Notes: generated by a model not told the origin, from the letters alone. 64,000 nt of DNA from Dyella thiooxydans (GCF_001641285.1 NZ_CP014841.1:620001-684000), one strand, 5' to 3'; shown: positions 1 to 12,867, numbered from the stretch's first letter. Numbers and translations are program-made.

Positions 1-1
1 G

Positions 2-1219
2 CACGCGCGCGCCGCCAAGGTGCCGCTGATCGTCGCGCTGAACAAGATGGACAAGTCCGACGCCAACCCGGACAACGTCAAGCAGGGTCTGGCGAACCTG
101 GAAGTGGTTCCGGAAGACTGGGGCGGCGACACCATGTTCGTGCCGGTGTCGGCCAAGACCGGCATGGGCGTGGACGAGCTGCTCGACGCGATCTCGGTGC
201 AGGCCGAGGTGATGGAGCTGAAGGCGGTCGAGGACGGCCCGGCGTCCGGCGTGGTGATCGAGTCCAGCCTGGACAAGGGCCGCGGCCCGGTCGCAACTGT
301 GCTGGTGCAGCAGGGCACGCTCAAGCGCGGCGACTTCGTCGTTTGCGGTATCGAGTATGGCCGCATGCGTGCGCTGGTGGACGAGCGCGGCAAGACCGTG
401 CAGGAAGCCGGTCCTTCGATCCCGGTGCAGGTGCTCGGTCTCTCCGGCGTGCCGGAAGCGGGCGACGACTTCGTGGTCGTGGCCGATGAGCGCCTGGCCC
501 GCGAAGTGGCCGCCGAGCGTCAGCAGAAGCGCCGCGAGACGCGGCTGGTCAGCAAGGCCAACCGCCTCGAGGACATCATCGCCCAGATGGGCCAGGGCGC
601 CGAGCAGCAGACGCTCAACATCCTGGTCAAGGCCGACGTGCAGGGCTCGGTCGAGGCGCTGCGTGAGTCGCTGAGCGCGATCGGCAACGAGAACGTGAAG
701 GTCAACGTGATCGCGGCGGGCGTCGGTGGCATCACCGAGTCGGATGCCACGCTGGCCGCCGCCTCGAAGGCGCTGGTGATCGGCTTCAACGTGCGTGCCG
801 ACGCCTCGGCGCGCAAGGTGATCGATACCGCCGGCCTGGACGTGCGCTACTTCTCGATCATCTACGACGTGATCGACCAGGTGAAGCAGGCCGCGTCCGG
901 TCTGCTGGGCGTGGAGATCCGCGAGGAGATCATCGGCATCGCCCAGGTGCGCGAGGTGTTCCGCAGCTCCAAGTTCGGCGCGGTGGCCGGTTGCATGGTC
1001 ACCGAGGGTTCGGTCAAGCGCTCCAAGCCGATCCGCGTGCTGCGCGACAACACCGTGGTCTTCGAAGGCGAGCTGGAGTCGCTGCGTCGCTTCAAGGACC
1101 TGGTCGACGAGGTGCGCAACGGCATGGAGTGCGGTATCGCCGTGAAGCAGTACAACGACGTCAAGGTCGGCGACCAGATCGAGTGCTTCGAGCGCATCGA
1201 GGTGGCTCGCACGCTGTAA
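2..1219 (+). CDS. infB: Translation initiation factor IF-2, 3' part (truncated by window edge)
   Basis: This is the C-terminal 405 codons of IF-2, the GTPase that brings initiator fMet-tRNA to the 30S subunit and promotes subunit joining. The reading frame is open to the left edge, so the true start lies outside the window. The G4 guanine-specificity motif NKMD is near residue 9 of the visible part, so most of the G domain is missing here. What follows matches domains II to IV of IF-2, with the typical IF-2 C1/C2 stretches ([14 protein letters not shown], then [18 protein letters not shown]). The gene heads the usual infB-rbfA-truB-rpsO-pnp order. A terminator-like palindrome follows it, which could partly uncouple it from rbfA. 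The identification is secure. Confidence 0.97.
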   Translation, partial: HARAAKVPLIVALNKMDKSDANPDNVKQGLANLEVVPEDWGGDTMFVPVSAKTGMGVDELLDAISVQAEVMELKAVEDGPASGVVIESSLDKGRGPVATVLVQQGTLKRGDFVVCGIEYGRMRALVDERGKTVQEAGPSIPVQVLGLSGVPEAGDDFVVVADERLAREVAAERQQKRRETRLVSKANRLEDIIAQMGQGAEQQTLNILVKADVQGSVEALRESLSAIGNENVKVNVIAAGVGGITESDATLAAASKALVIGFNVRADASARKVIDTAGLDVRYFSIIYDVIDQVKQAASGLLGVEIREEIIGIAQVREVFRSSKFGAVAGCMVTEGSVKRSKPIRVLRDNTVVFEGELESLRRFKDLVDEVRNGMECGIAVKQYNDVKVGDQIECFERIEVARTL

Positions 1220-1269
1220 CGGACCGTCCGGGCCGGCGTTTCCCGCCGGACCCGCGGCCCGAGATACGG

Positions 1270-1304
1270 AGCCCGGGCAGGCCTGCCCGGGCTTCCTGCT
1301 TTTT
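1270..1304 (+). terminator. Intrinsic terminator-like palindrome between infB and rbfA
   Basis: Positions 1270-1293 form an uninterrupted GC-rich palindrome (core GCCCGGGCAGG / CCTGCCCGGGC), followed by TCCTGC and a run of five T at 1300-1304. The shape is that of a Rho-independent terminator, although the T run starts seven bases after the stem. It lies inside what is normally one transcription unit, so partial termination or read-through is likely. Confidence 0.6.
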
Positions 1305-1340
1305 GTGAACATCCGGCGCGTTGCGCCCGAAGGAGGCCCC

Positions 1341-1715
1341 ATGCCCTCACGCGATTTCAAACGGACCGACCGGGTCGGCGCCGAACTGCGCCGCGAACTC
1401 GGCCTGCTGGTGCACGCCGCCGTGCGCGATCATGCGCTGCCGTCGGTGAGCGTGTCCGACGTGGAGGTGACCCGCGACATGGATTGGGCCACGGTGTGGA
1501 TCACCGCGCTGCAGGCCGAGCAGGCGCCGGTGGCGCTGAAGGCGCTGAAGGAGCTGGCCGGCGAGTTCCGCCGCTCGCTTGCCCGCGGCATGCGCCTGCG
1601 GCGGGTGCCGGAGTTGCGCTTCAAGTACGACGACTCGGTCGACAAGGGCGAGCGCATCGACCAACTGCTGCGCGCCGACGAGCCGACGGCGGCCGACGGA
1701 GCCGTCGAGGACTGA
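1341..1715 (+). CDS. rbfA: 30S ribosome-binding factor A
   Basis: RbfA binds immature 30S subunits and assists late maturation of the 16S rRNA 5' end, especially in the cold. The protein is 124 aa, the usual length, with a compact KH-like fold expected. The N-terminus (residues 1-30) has the family pattern RTDRVGAELRRELGLLVH. The stretch RVPELRFKYDDSVDKGERID near residues 93-112 is the family C-terminal signature. The ATG at 1341 is chosen because a perfect AGGAGG lies at 1331-1336; the frame is open further upstream to a GTG at 1305 but without support. Its stop codon overlaps the truB start (TGATG), which implies translational coupling. Confidence 0.95.
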   Translation: MPSRDFKRTDRVGAELRRELGLLVHAAVRDHALPSVSVSDVEVTRDMDWATVWITALQAEQAPVALKALKELAGEFRRSLARGMRLRRVPELRFKYDDSVDKGERIDQLLRADEPTAADGAVED

Positions 1716-2638
1716 TGGGTCGGATCGCTTTCCGCGAGCTGCACGGCCTTGTGCTGCTCGACAAGCCGCTGGGACTGAGTTCCAACCAGGCGCTGCAGGA
1801 AGTGCGCCGGCTGTTCCGCGCCGCCAAAGGCGGTCACACCGGTGCGCTGGATCCGCTGGCTACCGGCCTGCTGCCGCTGTGCTTCGGCGAAGGCACCAAG
1901 CTGGCCGCACACCTGCTCGGGGCGCGCAAGGCGTATCGGGCCACCTGCCGGCTGGGCGTCACCACCACCACGGGCGACCTCGAGGGCGAGGTCGCGAGCC
2001 ATCGCGCGGTGCCGGCGCTTGATGGCGCGGTGATCGAGGCGGCGCTGGTGCCGCTGCGTGGACGCATCCGGCAGGTGCCACCGGTCTACTCGGCGATCAA
2101 GCAGGGCGGCGAGCCGCTCTATGCCAAGGCGCGCCGCGGCGAGGCCGTGGATGTCCCCGCCCGGGAGGTCGACGTTTACCGCCTGGTGCTGCTCGGCCGC
2201 GAAGGCGACCTGCTGCACCTGGAGATCGAGTGCGGCACGGGCACCTACATCCGCAGCCTGGCCGTCGACCTGGGGGAGGCACTGGGGTGCGGGGCGCACC
2301 TGACCGCCTTGCGCAGGATCTGGGTCGAGCCGTTCACCTCGCCGCGGATGTACTCGCTGGACGAATTGCGCGAGCGGGCCGGGCAGGGCGACGCTGCCCT
2401 GCTCGAGGCCTTGCTGCCGGTCTCCGCGGGAGTGGCACACCTGCCGGCGCTCCATCTGGATGCCGCACAAAGCCAGGCGATCGCCCAGGGGCGACGGATC
2501 GCGCTGGACGGGGAGGGTATTCCCGTCGGGCTTTGTACGGCGTTCGCCGAAGATGGCGCCCTGTTGGCCCTGGTCGAATGCGGCCCGGATGGACTGCTGC
2601 GGGTACAACGCGGCTTCAACCTGCCGCCCGGCGGCTGA
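1715..2638 (+). CDS. truB: tRNA pseudouridine(55) synthase TruB
   Basis: TruB isomerises U55 to pseudouridine in the T-loop of elongator tRNAs. The protein is 307 aa, a normal length. The catalytic region is clear near residue 44 (KGGHTGALDPLATGLLP, catalytic Asp in GALDP). The motif QVPPVYSAIKQGG and the conserved CGTGTYIRSLAVDLGE stretch of the TruB family also occur. The C-terminus is a PUA-like extension (residues about 250-307). Its ATG overlaps the rbfA stop by one base, so it is probably translated from the same message. The start gives an N-terminus, MGRIAFRELHGLVLLDKP, that fits the family. Confidence 0.96.
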   Translation: MGRIAFRELHGLVLLDKPLGLSSNQALQEVRRLFRAAKGGHTGALDPLATGLLPLCFGEGTKLAAHLLGARKAYRATCRLGVTTTTGDLEGEVASHRAVPALDGAVIEAALVPLRGRIRQVPPVYSAIKQGGEPLYAKARRGEAVDVPAREVDVYRLVLLGREGDLLHLEIECGTGTYIRSLAVDLGEALGCGAHLTALRRIWVEPFTSPRMYSLDELRERAGQGDAALLEALLPVSAGVAHLPALHLDAAQSQAIAQGRRIALDGEGIPVGLCTAFAEDGALLALVECGPDGLLRVQRGFNLPPGG

Positions 2639-2686
2639 GGCGTCGATGGAGTTCGGCGACAGCCCGGTGGCGGGGGGATGACGGTC

Positions 2687-2716
2687 TTGTTGTAGCGCGG
2701 CTCCCCTCGCTACAAT
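2687..2716 (+). promoter_or_regulatory. Sigma-70 type promoter for rpsO-pnp
   Basis: A -35 like TTGTTG at 2687-2692 and a -10 TACAAT at 2711-2716 are separated by 18 bases. Transcription would start near 2723, about 100 bases before the rpsO ATG, so the hairpin at 2751-2796 would be in the leader. An 8-bp inverted repeat (TTGTAGCG / CGCTACAA, 2690-2697 and 2708-2715) overlaps the same hexamers; its role is unknown. Confidence 0.6.
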
Positions 2717-2750
2717 AAGGAGCTTGATTCAACCGTTCCAATCAACCAGT

Positions 2751-2796
2751 CGAAGCTTGCGCAACGTCATCGGGTGGTGACGTTGCGCAAGCTTCG
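2751..2796 (+). promoter_or_regulatory. Perfect 19-bp stem hairpin in the rpsO leader
   Basis: Positions 2751-2769 and 2778-2796 are perfect reverse complements of 19 bases, separated by the eight bases TCGGGTGG. The structure sits 26 bases before the rpsO start codon. A short T4 stretch follows about eight bases after the stem (CATTCGCTTTTG), which is weak for termination. S15 genes are often autoregulated through structured leaders, so a role as S15-responsive element, attenuator or stability hairpin is plausible but not shown. Confidence 0.7.
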
Positions 2797-2822
2797 CATT
2801 CGCTTTTGAGGAAGAAACACTC

Positions 2823-3092
2823 ATGTCCCTGACCGCAGAACAGACCAGCAAGATCATTGCTGAATTCGGCCGCGTGCCCAACGACACCGGTTCGCCGGAA
2901 GTGCAGGTGGCCCTGCTGTCGGCCCGGATCGAACACCTCACCGGCCACTTCAAGACCCACAAGCAGGACCACCACTCGCGTCGCGGCCTGCTGCAGCTGG
3001 TCAACCGCCGCAAGAGCCTGCTCGCGTATCTGAAGGATCGCGACCTGGCTCGCTACCAGAGCCTGATCGAACGTCTCGGCCTCCGCCGTTAA
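2823..3092 (+). CDS. rpsO: 30S ribosomal protein S15
   Basis: S15 is a primary binder of 16S rRNA helices h20-h22 and contributes to the B4 inter-subunit bridge. The protein is 89 aa, exactly the usual size. It carries the family signature [20 protein letters not shown] (residues 21-40), followed by [20 protein letters not shown] and the C-terminal [24 protein letters not shown] at 2823 is the start that gives the standard N-terminus. It lies downstream of the strong promoter and leader hairpin and 18 bases before pnp, so the two are probably co-transcribed as in other gammaproteobacteria. Confidence 0.98.
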   Translation: MSLTAEQTSKIIAEFGRVPNDTGSPEVQVALLSARIEHLTGHFKTHKQDHHSRRGLLQLVNRRKSLLAYLKDRDLARYQSLIERLGLRR

Positions 3093-3110
3093 TCCACGAG
3101 GAGACCTAAC

Positions 3111-5216
<2,106 letters not shown>

Positions 5217-5240
5217 CCGGCTGCTCCGTGGTAATCGAAC

Positions 5241-5276
5241 GAAGGCCCGGCGGCGACGCCGGGCCTTCGTCGTTTT
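5241..5276 (+). terminator. Intrinsic terminator after pnp
   Basis: A 12-bp perfect stem (5241-5252 with 5257-5268, core GAAGGCCCGGCG) has a GCGA tetraloop and is followed by GTCGTTTT. This separates the ribosomal/RNA-turnover cluster from phaE. Confidence 0.85.
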
Positions 5277-5328
5277 ATCGCCACGCCCATTTGCTACGAT
5301 GCCGGGTGACCCGCATCCGGAGGCAGGC

Positions 5329-6636
5329 ATGGCCGATCAGGCAAGCGATTTCATCAGGCAATCCCAGGCCATGGCAGAACAGTCCTGGTCCCAGTGGATG
5401 CGCTTCCTGCAGCAGGCCGGCGGCCAACCCGCCTCGCCGTTCGCCGGATTCGGCGTGCCCGGCATGCCGGGTATGGCAGGCATGCCGGGCATGGCTGCGC
5501 CCTCGGCCCCGGTGAGCGACATGCTGGAGCGTGGCTTGTCGGGCATCTCCTCTTACCTGGAGTGGATGCAGCGTGCGGCAACCGCGCAGGCAATTCCGCC
5601 CGGAGTGGACTGGCAGGCGTCGATGAAGGACTTCCTGGGCGGCGCGGCCCAACCCTTCGCCCAGGCGTTCAGCGGCATCGACAGCACAGCGGCTCAGGGC
5701 TTCGTGCAGCAGTGGCAGGCCTGGCTGGCCGCGGCGAGCCAGGCGGGCACGGCCGACTGGCGTACGCCGTCGTACATGCCCGGGTTCGGCCTGCACCGCG
5801 AACAGCAGGCCCAGCAGCAGGCGCTCGTCGCCGCCATGATGGAGAGTGCCGAGCAGCAGCGCCGCTACCAGGCCTTGATCCTCAAGGCCAACGCCCAGGG
5901 ACTGGAGCGCCTGCAGGACAAGCTGGCCGACCACGTCGAGCCCGGACGCCAGCTCGAATCGCTCAAGGCACTTTACGACCTGTGGGTGGACGCGGCCGAA
6001 GAGGCCTATGCCGAGATCGCGCTCAGCGACGAGTTCCGCGAGGTCTATGGCGCGATGGTCAACGCACAGATGCGCGAGCGCCAGCTCGTGCAACAGCACC
6101 TGGAAGACCTCTGCCGGCAGCTCGGCTTGCCGACGCGCAGCGAGATCGACAGCCTGGGGCGCCGCCTGCAGGAGGTCCGTCGCGAGTTGCGCGCCATGGA
6201 AGGCGGTGCCGCCGCAGGCGAGCTGGCTGCGCTGCGCGCGGAGTTGCAGGCGCTGAAGAGGTCGCAGCCCGGGGCCGCAAAGGCCACGCCCGCCGCACCC
6301 GCCGCACCCGCCGTGGCCGATGCGGCGCCGGCCAGGCCGAAACGCAAGGCTACGACCGCCGGGACCCGGTCGATGGCCCAGGCAACACGCAAGAAGAGCG
6401 CGGGTAAAAAGGCGGGCTCCGCGAAGTCCGCAGCCAAGGCGCCCGCAACCGGGAAATCCCCTTCCGGCAAAACCGCCGCGAAACCGGCGACCGGCTCGCC
6501 CCCGCCGGCCAAGGACAGCCGCAAGCGCGCCGCTTCGCGGACCCGTCGCGCCGCTGCCGTCAAGTCGACCGGAGCCAGCCGTCGCTCGCTGGTCAGCCCG
6601 GGCATTCCTGCCCCGCATCGCGCACGGCGCAAGTAA
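5329..6636 (+). CDS. phaE: Class III PHA synthase subunit PhaE with a long basic, histone-like C-terminal tail
   Basis: PhaE is the non-catalytic partner of PhaC in class III polyhydroxyalkanoate synthases; the complex polymerises hydroxyacyl-CoA on granule surfaces. The protein is 435 aa from the ATG at 5329 (GGAGG at 5319-5323); an upstream in-frame ATG at 5299 has no ribosome site. Residues 1-300 fit the family: N-terminal M/G/P-rich patch (FGVPGMPGMAGMPGM, about 40-55), a helical body and a C-terminal coiled coil (RRLQEVRRELRAME and ELAALRAELQALKR, about 280-311). Residues 312-435 are unusual: Ala/Lys/Pro/Ser-rich, about 30 Lys+Arg against two Asp and no Glu, like histone H1 or the PhaF/AlgP tails of Pseudomonas. 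phaC follows three bases later. Confidence 0.9.
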   Translation: MADQASDFIRQSQAMAEQSWSQWMRFLQQAGGQPASPFAGFGVPGMPGMAGMPGMAAPSAPVSDMLERGLSGISSYLEWMQRAATAQAIPPGVDWQASMKDFLGGAAQPFAQAFSGIDSTAAQGFVQQWQAWLAAASQAGTADWRTPSYMPGFGLHREQQAQQQALVAAMMESAEQQRRYQALILKANAQGLERLQDKLADHVEPGRQLESLKALYDLWVDAAEEAYAEIALSDEFREVYGAMVNAQMRERQLVQQHLEDLCRQLGLPTRSEIDSLGRRLQEVRRELRAMEGGAAAGELAALRAELQALKRSQPGAAKATPAAPAAPAVADAAPARPKRKATTAGTRSMAQATRKKSAGKKAGSAKSAAKAPATGKSPSGKTAAKPATGSPPPAKDSRKRAASRTRRAAAVKSTGASRRSLVSPGIPAPHRARRK

Positions 6637-6645
6637 GGAATGATC

Positions 6646-7710
6646 ATGGACACGCCACTGCGCATCGACCCGGCCGCGGCCCTGGCCGAGATCAACCGTT
6701 TCCAGCACAAGCTCGCCGCAGGGCTGCGGCACCTGCCCGGGATGGGTGAGCCGGAGTACGCCAACACGCCGCGCGAGCTGGTCTATGCCGAGGACAAGCT
6801 CAAGGTGTGGCATTTCACCGGTACCCGGCCGACCGCCAGGACGCCGGTGCTGATCGTCTACGCCCTGGTCAACACGGTGTGGATGACCGATCTGCAGGCC
6901 GACCGCTCGCTGGTGCGCAACCTGCTCGAGCAGGGCGAGGATGTCTATCTGATCGACTGGGGCTATCCGGACGGCGCCGACCGCTGGCTGACCCTGGACG
7001 ATTACCTCAACGGCTACCTCGACCGCTGCGTCGATGCCGTGCGCCACCGCCACGGGCTGGACGCGATCAACCTGCTCGGCATCTGCCAGGGCGGTGCGTT
7101 CTCGCTGTGCTACACGGCGATGCACCCGGACAAGGTGAAGAACCTCATCACCATGGTCACCCCGGTGGATTTCCATACGCCGGACAACATGCTTTCGCAC
7201 TGGGTACAGCAGTTGGACGTGGATCGCTTCGTCGACGTGATGGGCAACATCCCGGCGGCGCTGATGAACTGGGTCTACCTCACGCTCAAGCCGTTGCGGC
7301 TGAACCAGCAGAAGTACGTGGGGCTGGTGGAGATCCTCGACAATCCGGCGGAGCTGGAGAATTTCCTGCGCATGGAGCGCTGGATCTTCGACTCCCCCGA
7401 CCAGGCCGGCGAGGCGTTCCGCCAGTTCATCAAGGATTTCTACCAGGGCAACAAGCTGGTCCGGCACGATCTCGAGATCGGTGGTCGCCCGGTCGACCTG
7501 GGCCTGATCCAGCAGCCGGTGCTGAACATCTACGCCCAGCAGGACCATCTGGTGCCGCCGGATGCCTCGCGTGCGCTGGGCAAGCACATCGGTACCCAGG
7601 ACTACACCGAGATCGCCTTCAAGGGCGGTCATATCGGCATCTACGTATCCGGTCGCGCCCAGCGCGAAGTCCCGCCGGCGATCCACCGCTGGCTCCGCGC
7701 ACGCGATTGA
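6646..7710 (+). CDS. phaC: Class III poly(3-hydroxyalkanoate) polymerase subunit PhaC
   Basis: PhaC is the catalytic subunit that polymerises (R)-3-hydroxyacyl-CoA into storage polyester. It has an alpha/beta hydrolase fold of 354 aa. The lipase-like box GICQGG carries the nucleophile Cys147. The acid Asp300 is in YAQQDHLVPP and the base His329 in GGHIGIYVSG. An ATG six bases upstream (6640) is possible and would shift numbers to 149/302/331, the same as the known class III enzyme of Allochromatium. The later ATG is preferred because TAAGGAA (6634-6640) is then correctly spaced. The gene follows phaE with no room for a separate promoter. Confidence 0.96.
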   Translation: MDTPLRIDPAAALAEINRFQHKLAAGLRHLPGMGEPEYANTPRELVYAEDKLKVWHFTGTRPTARTPVLIVYALVNTVWMTDLQADRSLVRNLLEQGEDVYLIDWGYPDGADRWLTLDDYLNGYLDRCVDAVRHRHGLDAINLLGICQGGAFSLCYTAMHPDKVKNLITMVTPVDFHTPDNMLSHWVQQLDVDRFVDVMGNIPAALMNWVYLTLKPLRLNQQKYVGLVEILDNPAELENFLRMERWIFDSPDQAGEAFRQFIKDFYQGNKLVRHDLEIGGRPVDLGLIQQPVLNIYAQQDHLVPPDASRALGKHIGTQDYTEIAFKGGHIGIYVSGRAQREVPPAIHRWLRARD

Positions 7711-7726
7711 CGGCGAAGGACAAGCC

Positions 7727-7918
7727 ATGAACCAACCGAAGCGACTGACCCGTTCCCGCGCCAACCGCAGCATCGCCGGCGTGTGCGGCGGCATTGCCGA
7801 GTACTACGGCTGGGACCCGACCATCGTGCGGGTGGCGTGGATCGTGCTGACCCTGCTGGGTGGCTCCGGCATACTGCTCTACCTGATCTTCTGGCTGGTG
7901 ATGCCCGACGCTTCCTGA
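7727..7918 (+). CDS. PspC-domain small membrane protein
   Basis: This is a 63-aa protein consisting of a single PspC domain. The family start is seen at residues 8-29 ([22 protein letters not shown]), followed by one strongly hydrophobic segment (about residues 33-58, [26 protein letters not shown]). In enterobacteria PspC works with PspB in phage-shock envelope stress sensing, but free-standing PspC mini-proteins like this one have no settled role. ATG at 7727 follows CGAAGGACAAGCC, a good ribosome site. It lies 16 bases after phaC and is probably co-transcribed with phaEC. Confidence 0.88.
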   Translation: MNQPKRLTRSRANRSIAGVCGGIAEYYGWDPTIVRVAWIVLTLLGGSGILLYLIFWLVMPDAS

Positions 7919-7940
7919 GTCGGCACCCTCCACCGGCCGC

Positions 7941-7975
7941 AAAGCCCCGGCGCGATGCCGGGCGCCGCTTTTTCC
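7941..7975 (+). terminator. Possible weak terminator after the PspC gene
   Basis: A short stem (CCCGGC 7946-7951 with GCCGGG 7957-7962) is followed by CGCCGC and a run of five T. The stem is only six pairs and the T run is displaced, so this is a weak call. Confidence 0.4.
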
Positions 7976-7995
7976 CTCTTCGAAGAACGAACCCG

Positions 7996-9009
7996 ATGGA
8001 CTACGACCGTTACGACCGCGTCCGTGCCGTGCAGTGGCAGGGCGACCACCTGCGCCTGCTCGATCAGCGCCTGCTTCCGCGCGAGGAGCGCTGGATCGAC
8101 TGCAGCCATGCGGCCGAAGTGACCCGGGCCATCCGCGACCTCGTGGTGCGCGGCGCGCCCGCGATCGGTATCGCCGCTGCCTGGGGCGTGGTGCTGGCCG
8201 CGCAGCAGGGCGAGGCCCTGGATCCGGCGCTGGCCATGCTGCGCGCCGCCCGTCCGACCGCGGTGAACCTGATGTGGGCGCTGGATCGCATGAAATCGCG
8301 TATCGCGGCGGGTGCCGACGCCGCGGCACTGGCGGTCGAAGCGCAGGCGATCCAGGACGAGGACCTGGCCGCCAACCGCCACATGGGCGAACTGGGTGCG
8401 GCACTGATCGCGCCCGGCTCGGGAGTGCTGACCCATTGCAATACCGGTTCGTTGGCCACCGCCGGCTTCGGCACGGCGCTGGGCGTCATCCGCGCCGGTG
8501 TTGCCGGCGGCCGCATCGATCGCGTGTATGCCGGCGAGACCCGGCCGTGGCAGCAGGGTGCCCGCCTGACCATGTACGAGCTGGTCCGCGACGGCATTCC
8601 CGCCAGGCTGATCGCCGATTCGGCCGCAGCCCACCTGATGAAGTCGGGCGAGGTGCAGTGGGTGATCGTCGGTGCCGACCGCATCGCCGCCAACGGCGAC
8701 ACCGCCAACAAGATCGGCACCTACCAGCTGGCTATCGCCGCGCGCCACCACGGCGTGAAGTTCATGGTGGTGGCACCGTCGTCCACGGTGGACATGGCCA
8801 CGCCGGACGGCGAGGCCATCGAGATCGAGATGCGCGATCCGGCCGAGCTGCTGGCCACCGCAGGCCAGCGCACGGTCGTCGAGGGGGCCGAGGCCTGGAA
8901 TCCGGTGTTCGACGTGACCCCGGCGGGGCTGATCGACGCCATCGTCACCGAGCGCGGCGTGATCGAGCATCCGAACGCGCTGGCAATGCAGGCGGTGTTC
9001 GGGCGGTGA
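7996..9009 (+). CDS. mtnA: S-methyl-5-thioribose-1-phosphate isomerase
   Basis: MtnA converts methylthioribose-1-phosphate to methylthioribulose-1-phosphate in the methionine salvage pathway. The protein is 337 aa, the normal length of this eIF2B-related family. Family motifs include [15 protein letters not shown] (about residues 50-64), [12 protein letters not shown] with the catalytic Cys, [19 protein letters not shown], and [19 protein letters not shown] with the catalytic Asp. ATG at 7996 gives a standard N-terminus. The stop codon overlaps a possible GTG start of the next gene, and gyrA follows further on, an arrangement I associate with Xanthomonadales. Other methionine-salvage candidates are at 50.9-52.8 kb. 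Confidence 0.96.
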   Translation: MDYDRYDRVRAVQWQGDHLRLLDQRLLPREERWIDCSHAAEVTRAIRDLVVRGAPAIGIAAAWGVVLAAQQGEALDPALAMLRAARPTAVNLMWALDRMKSRIAAGADAAALAVEAQAIQDEDLAANRHMGELGAALIAPGSGVLTHCNTGSLATAGFGTALGVIRAGVAGGRIDRVYAGETRPWQQGARLTMYELVRDGIPARLIADSAAAHLMKSGEVQWVIVGADRIAANGDTANKIGTYQLAIAARHHGVKFMVVAPSSTVDMATPDGEAIEIEMRDPAELLATAGQRTVVEGAEAWNPVFDVTPAGLIDAIVTERGVIEHPNALAMQAVFGR

Positions 9010-9416
9010 GGGAAATACGCACCATCGGCTTGTTCGCCGTCGGCGGCGTGATCGGCCTGGTGGTCGATGCCGGCATATCCCAGGCGCTGGTGAGCTTCGG
9101 CCACTGGAATGCCTACCTTGCCCGCATCGTCTCCTTTCTCGCCGCGGCCGTGGTGACCTGGTGGTGGAATCGCCGGCACACTTTCGCCGGTCGCTCCAGC
9201 GGGCGCCGGGCGCATGCCGAGCTGCTGCACTGGCTGGCCCTGATGAGCGTGGGCGCCGTCGTCAACTACGGCATTTTCGCCGCTTGCCTGATGCTGTTCC
9301 CGAGCCTGCACCGCTGGCCGGCGGTGGCCGTCGCGGCCGGTTCGGCGGTGGCAGCGCTGGTTAATTTTTCGACAGCCCGCGGACTGCTTTTCCGGCACCC
9401 CAAGGCTTCGCGCTAA
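9006..9416 (+). CDS. GtrA-like multi-pass membrane protein
   Basis: The protein is 136 aa with four predicted membrane segments (about residues 5-25, 33-53, 72-95 and 100-120). It fits the GtrA/DPMS-like family, whose members are thought to help flip or transfer polyprenyl-linked sugars across the inner membrane. Typical features are the first helix [19 protein letters not shown], the motif WWWNRRHTF after helix 2, and [11 protein letters not shown] near the end. The chosen start is GTG at 9006, overlapping the mtnA stop (GTGA), which implies coupling. No glycosyltransferase gene is adjacent, so the lipid-linked substrate cannot be inferred. Confidence 0.8.
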   Translation: MREIRTIGLFAVGGVIGLVVDAGISQALVSFGHWNAYLARIVSFLAAAVVTWWWNRRHTFAGRSSGRRAHAELLHWLALMSVGAVVNYGIFAACLMLFPSLHRWPAVAVAAGSAVAALVNFSTARGLLFRHPKASR

Positions 9417-9420
9417 GTTA

Positions 9421-9471
9421 TTGATCTAAAAGATCAAAATACTGTCACGAAATGGCCATTCGTGATACACT
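9421..9471 (+). promoter_or_regulatory. Probable gyrA promoter with two overlapping inverted repeats
   Basis: A -35 like CTGTCA (9442-9447) and an extended -10 TGATACACT (hexamer 9466-9471) are spaced 18 bases apart. Between them lies TCACGAA-N7-TTCGTGA (9445-9451 and 9459-9465). Just upstream is TTGATC-N5-GATCAA (9421-9437). This local AT-rich patch contrasts with the surrounding GC-rich DNA. The repeats are candidate operator sites; which factor binds is unknown. Confidence 0.5.
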
Positions 9472-9488
9472 CCGGCAGTTGATTTCAG

Positions 9489-9534
9489 GGCCGCTTGCGC
9501 ACGCACCTGAGGTGTTGGCGGAGCGGCCTTTTTT
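9489..9534 (+). terminator. Intrinsic terminator in the gyrA leader, just before the gene
   Basis: GGCCGCT (9489-9495) pairs with AGCGGCC (9522-9528) and is directly followed by six T (9529-9534). Twenty-one bases later comes the gyrA ATG. No promoter can fit between the T run and the ATG, so transcripts that make gyrA must read through this element. It may end mtnA-gtrA transcripts, attenuate gyrA, or release a short RNA of about 55 bases. Confidence 0.65.
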
Positions 9535-9555
9535 CGTTCACTGGGAAGCCGATTG

Positions 9556-12180
<2,625 letters not shown>

Positions 12181-12200
12181 TCGGCGCTGCCGCGCACGAA

Positions 12201-12230
12201 AAACCCCGGCTCCGGCCGGGGTTTTTCGTT
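12201..12230 (+). terminator. Intrinsic terminator after gyrA
   Basis: AAACCCCGGC (12201-12210) pairs with GCCGGGGTTT (12215-12224) across a four-base loop, followed by TTCGTTT. The flanking A and T runs mean it may also serve the convergent peroxiredoxin gene. Confidence 0.85.
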
Positions 12231-12243
12231 TCCGGAGGCGGCG

Positions 12244-12729
12244 TCAGCCGCCGATGGCTTCCAGCATTGCCTCGGCTGACGACACCCGGAATTCGCCCGG
12301 CGCCTCCACTGCCAACGCCGTCACCACGCCATCCTCGGCCACCAGGGCGAAGCGGCGAACGCGCAGGCCCATGCCGTAGGCGCTGCCATCCAGTTCCAGG
12401 CCCAGCGCCCGGGTGAACTCGCCATTGCCGTCGGCCAGCATCTTCAGGCCGGGCGGCACGCCCTGCGCCAGGGCCCAGGCCTGCATCACGAAGGCATCGT
12501 TGACCGACAGGCAGAACACCTCGAAGCCGCGCGCGCGGAAGGCATCGAACCGGGCGACGAAGCCGGGCAGGTGCTTCTCCGAGCAGGTGGGGGTGAAGGC
12601 GCCGGGCACGGCGAACATCACCACCCTGCGCCCGGCGAACAGTTCGCCGCTGCGGGTGTTCTGGCGCTCGCCGCCGTCGACGACGGCGAGGGGCACGTCG
12701 GGCAGCGGCTGGCCGGTCTGGATGGTCAT
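12244..12729 (-). CDS. Peroxiredoxin, Prx5-like
   Basis: This is a 161-aa thiol peroxidase of the Prx5/AhpE-like group that reduces hydrogen peroxide and organic hydroperoxides. The active-site motif is PGAFTPTCSEKHLPGF with the peroxidatic Cys49, followed by the usual FDAFRARGFEVFCLSVNDAFV stretch containing a second Cys near residue 75. The start is the ATG at 12729, which gives MTIQTGQPLPDVPL, a normal Prx5 N-terminus; the frame stays open far upstream without a better start. It is convergent with gyrA and divergent from hsp20. Whether the second cysteine resolves the disulfide, or glutathione/glutaredoxin does, cannot be told from sequence alone. Confidence 0.93.
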   Translation of the reverse strand: MTIQTGQPLPDVPLAVVDGGERQNTRSGELFAGRRVVMFAVPGAFTPTCSEKHLPGFVARFDAFRARGFEVFCLSVNDAFVMQAWALAQGVPPGLKMLADGNGEFTRALGLELDGSAYGMGLRVRRFALVAEDGVVTALAVEAPGEFRVSSAEAMLEAIGG

Positions 12730-12867
12730 GGCGTCTCCATGCTGAAAGGTGGGCAACCGCCGGATGCTAACCCCGCCGTGGCGTTCTGTCGCCTTGAATC
12801 GCCGCCGCCCGCACCTACTTGACAGGGCAAGCGGCGACCGCGCCGTAACCGATTCGAGGAGTCTGAC

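Noticed and set aside
2690-2715. TTGTAGCG / CGCTACAA inverted repeat as an rpsO operator
   Set aside because: It coincides with promoter hexamers and is only eight bases; no second copy or regulator supports it.
5275-7794. 839-codon frame on the minus strand across phaE and phaC
   Set aside because: Antisense to a clear phaE-phaC pair with the class III catalytic triad; composition is a shadow.
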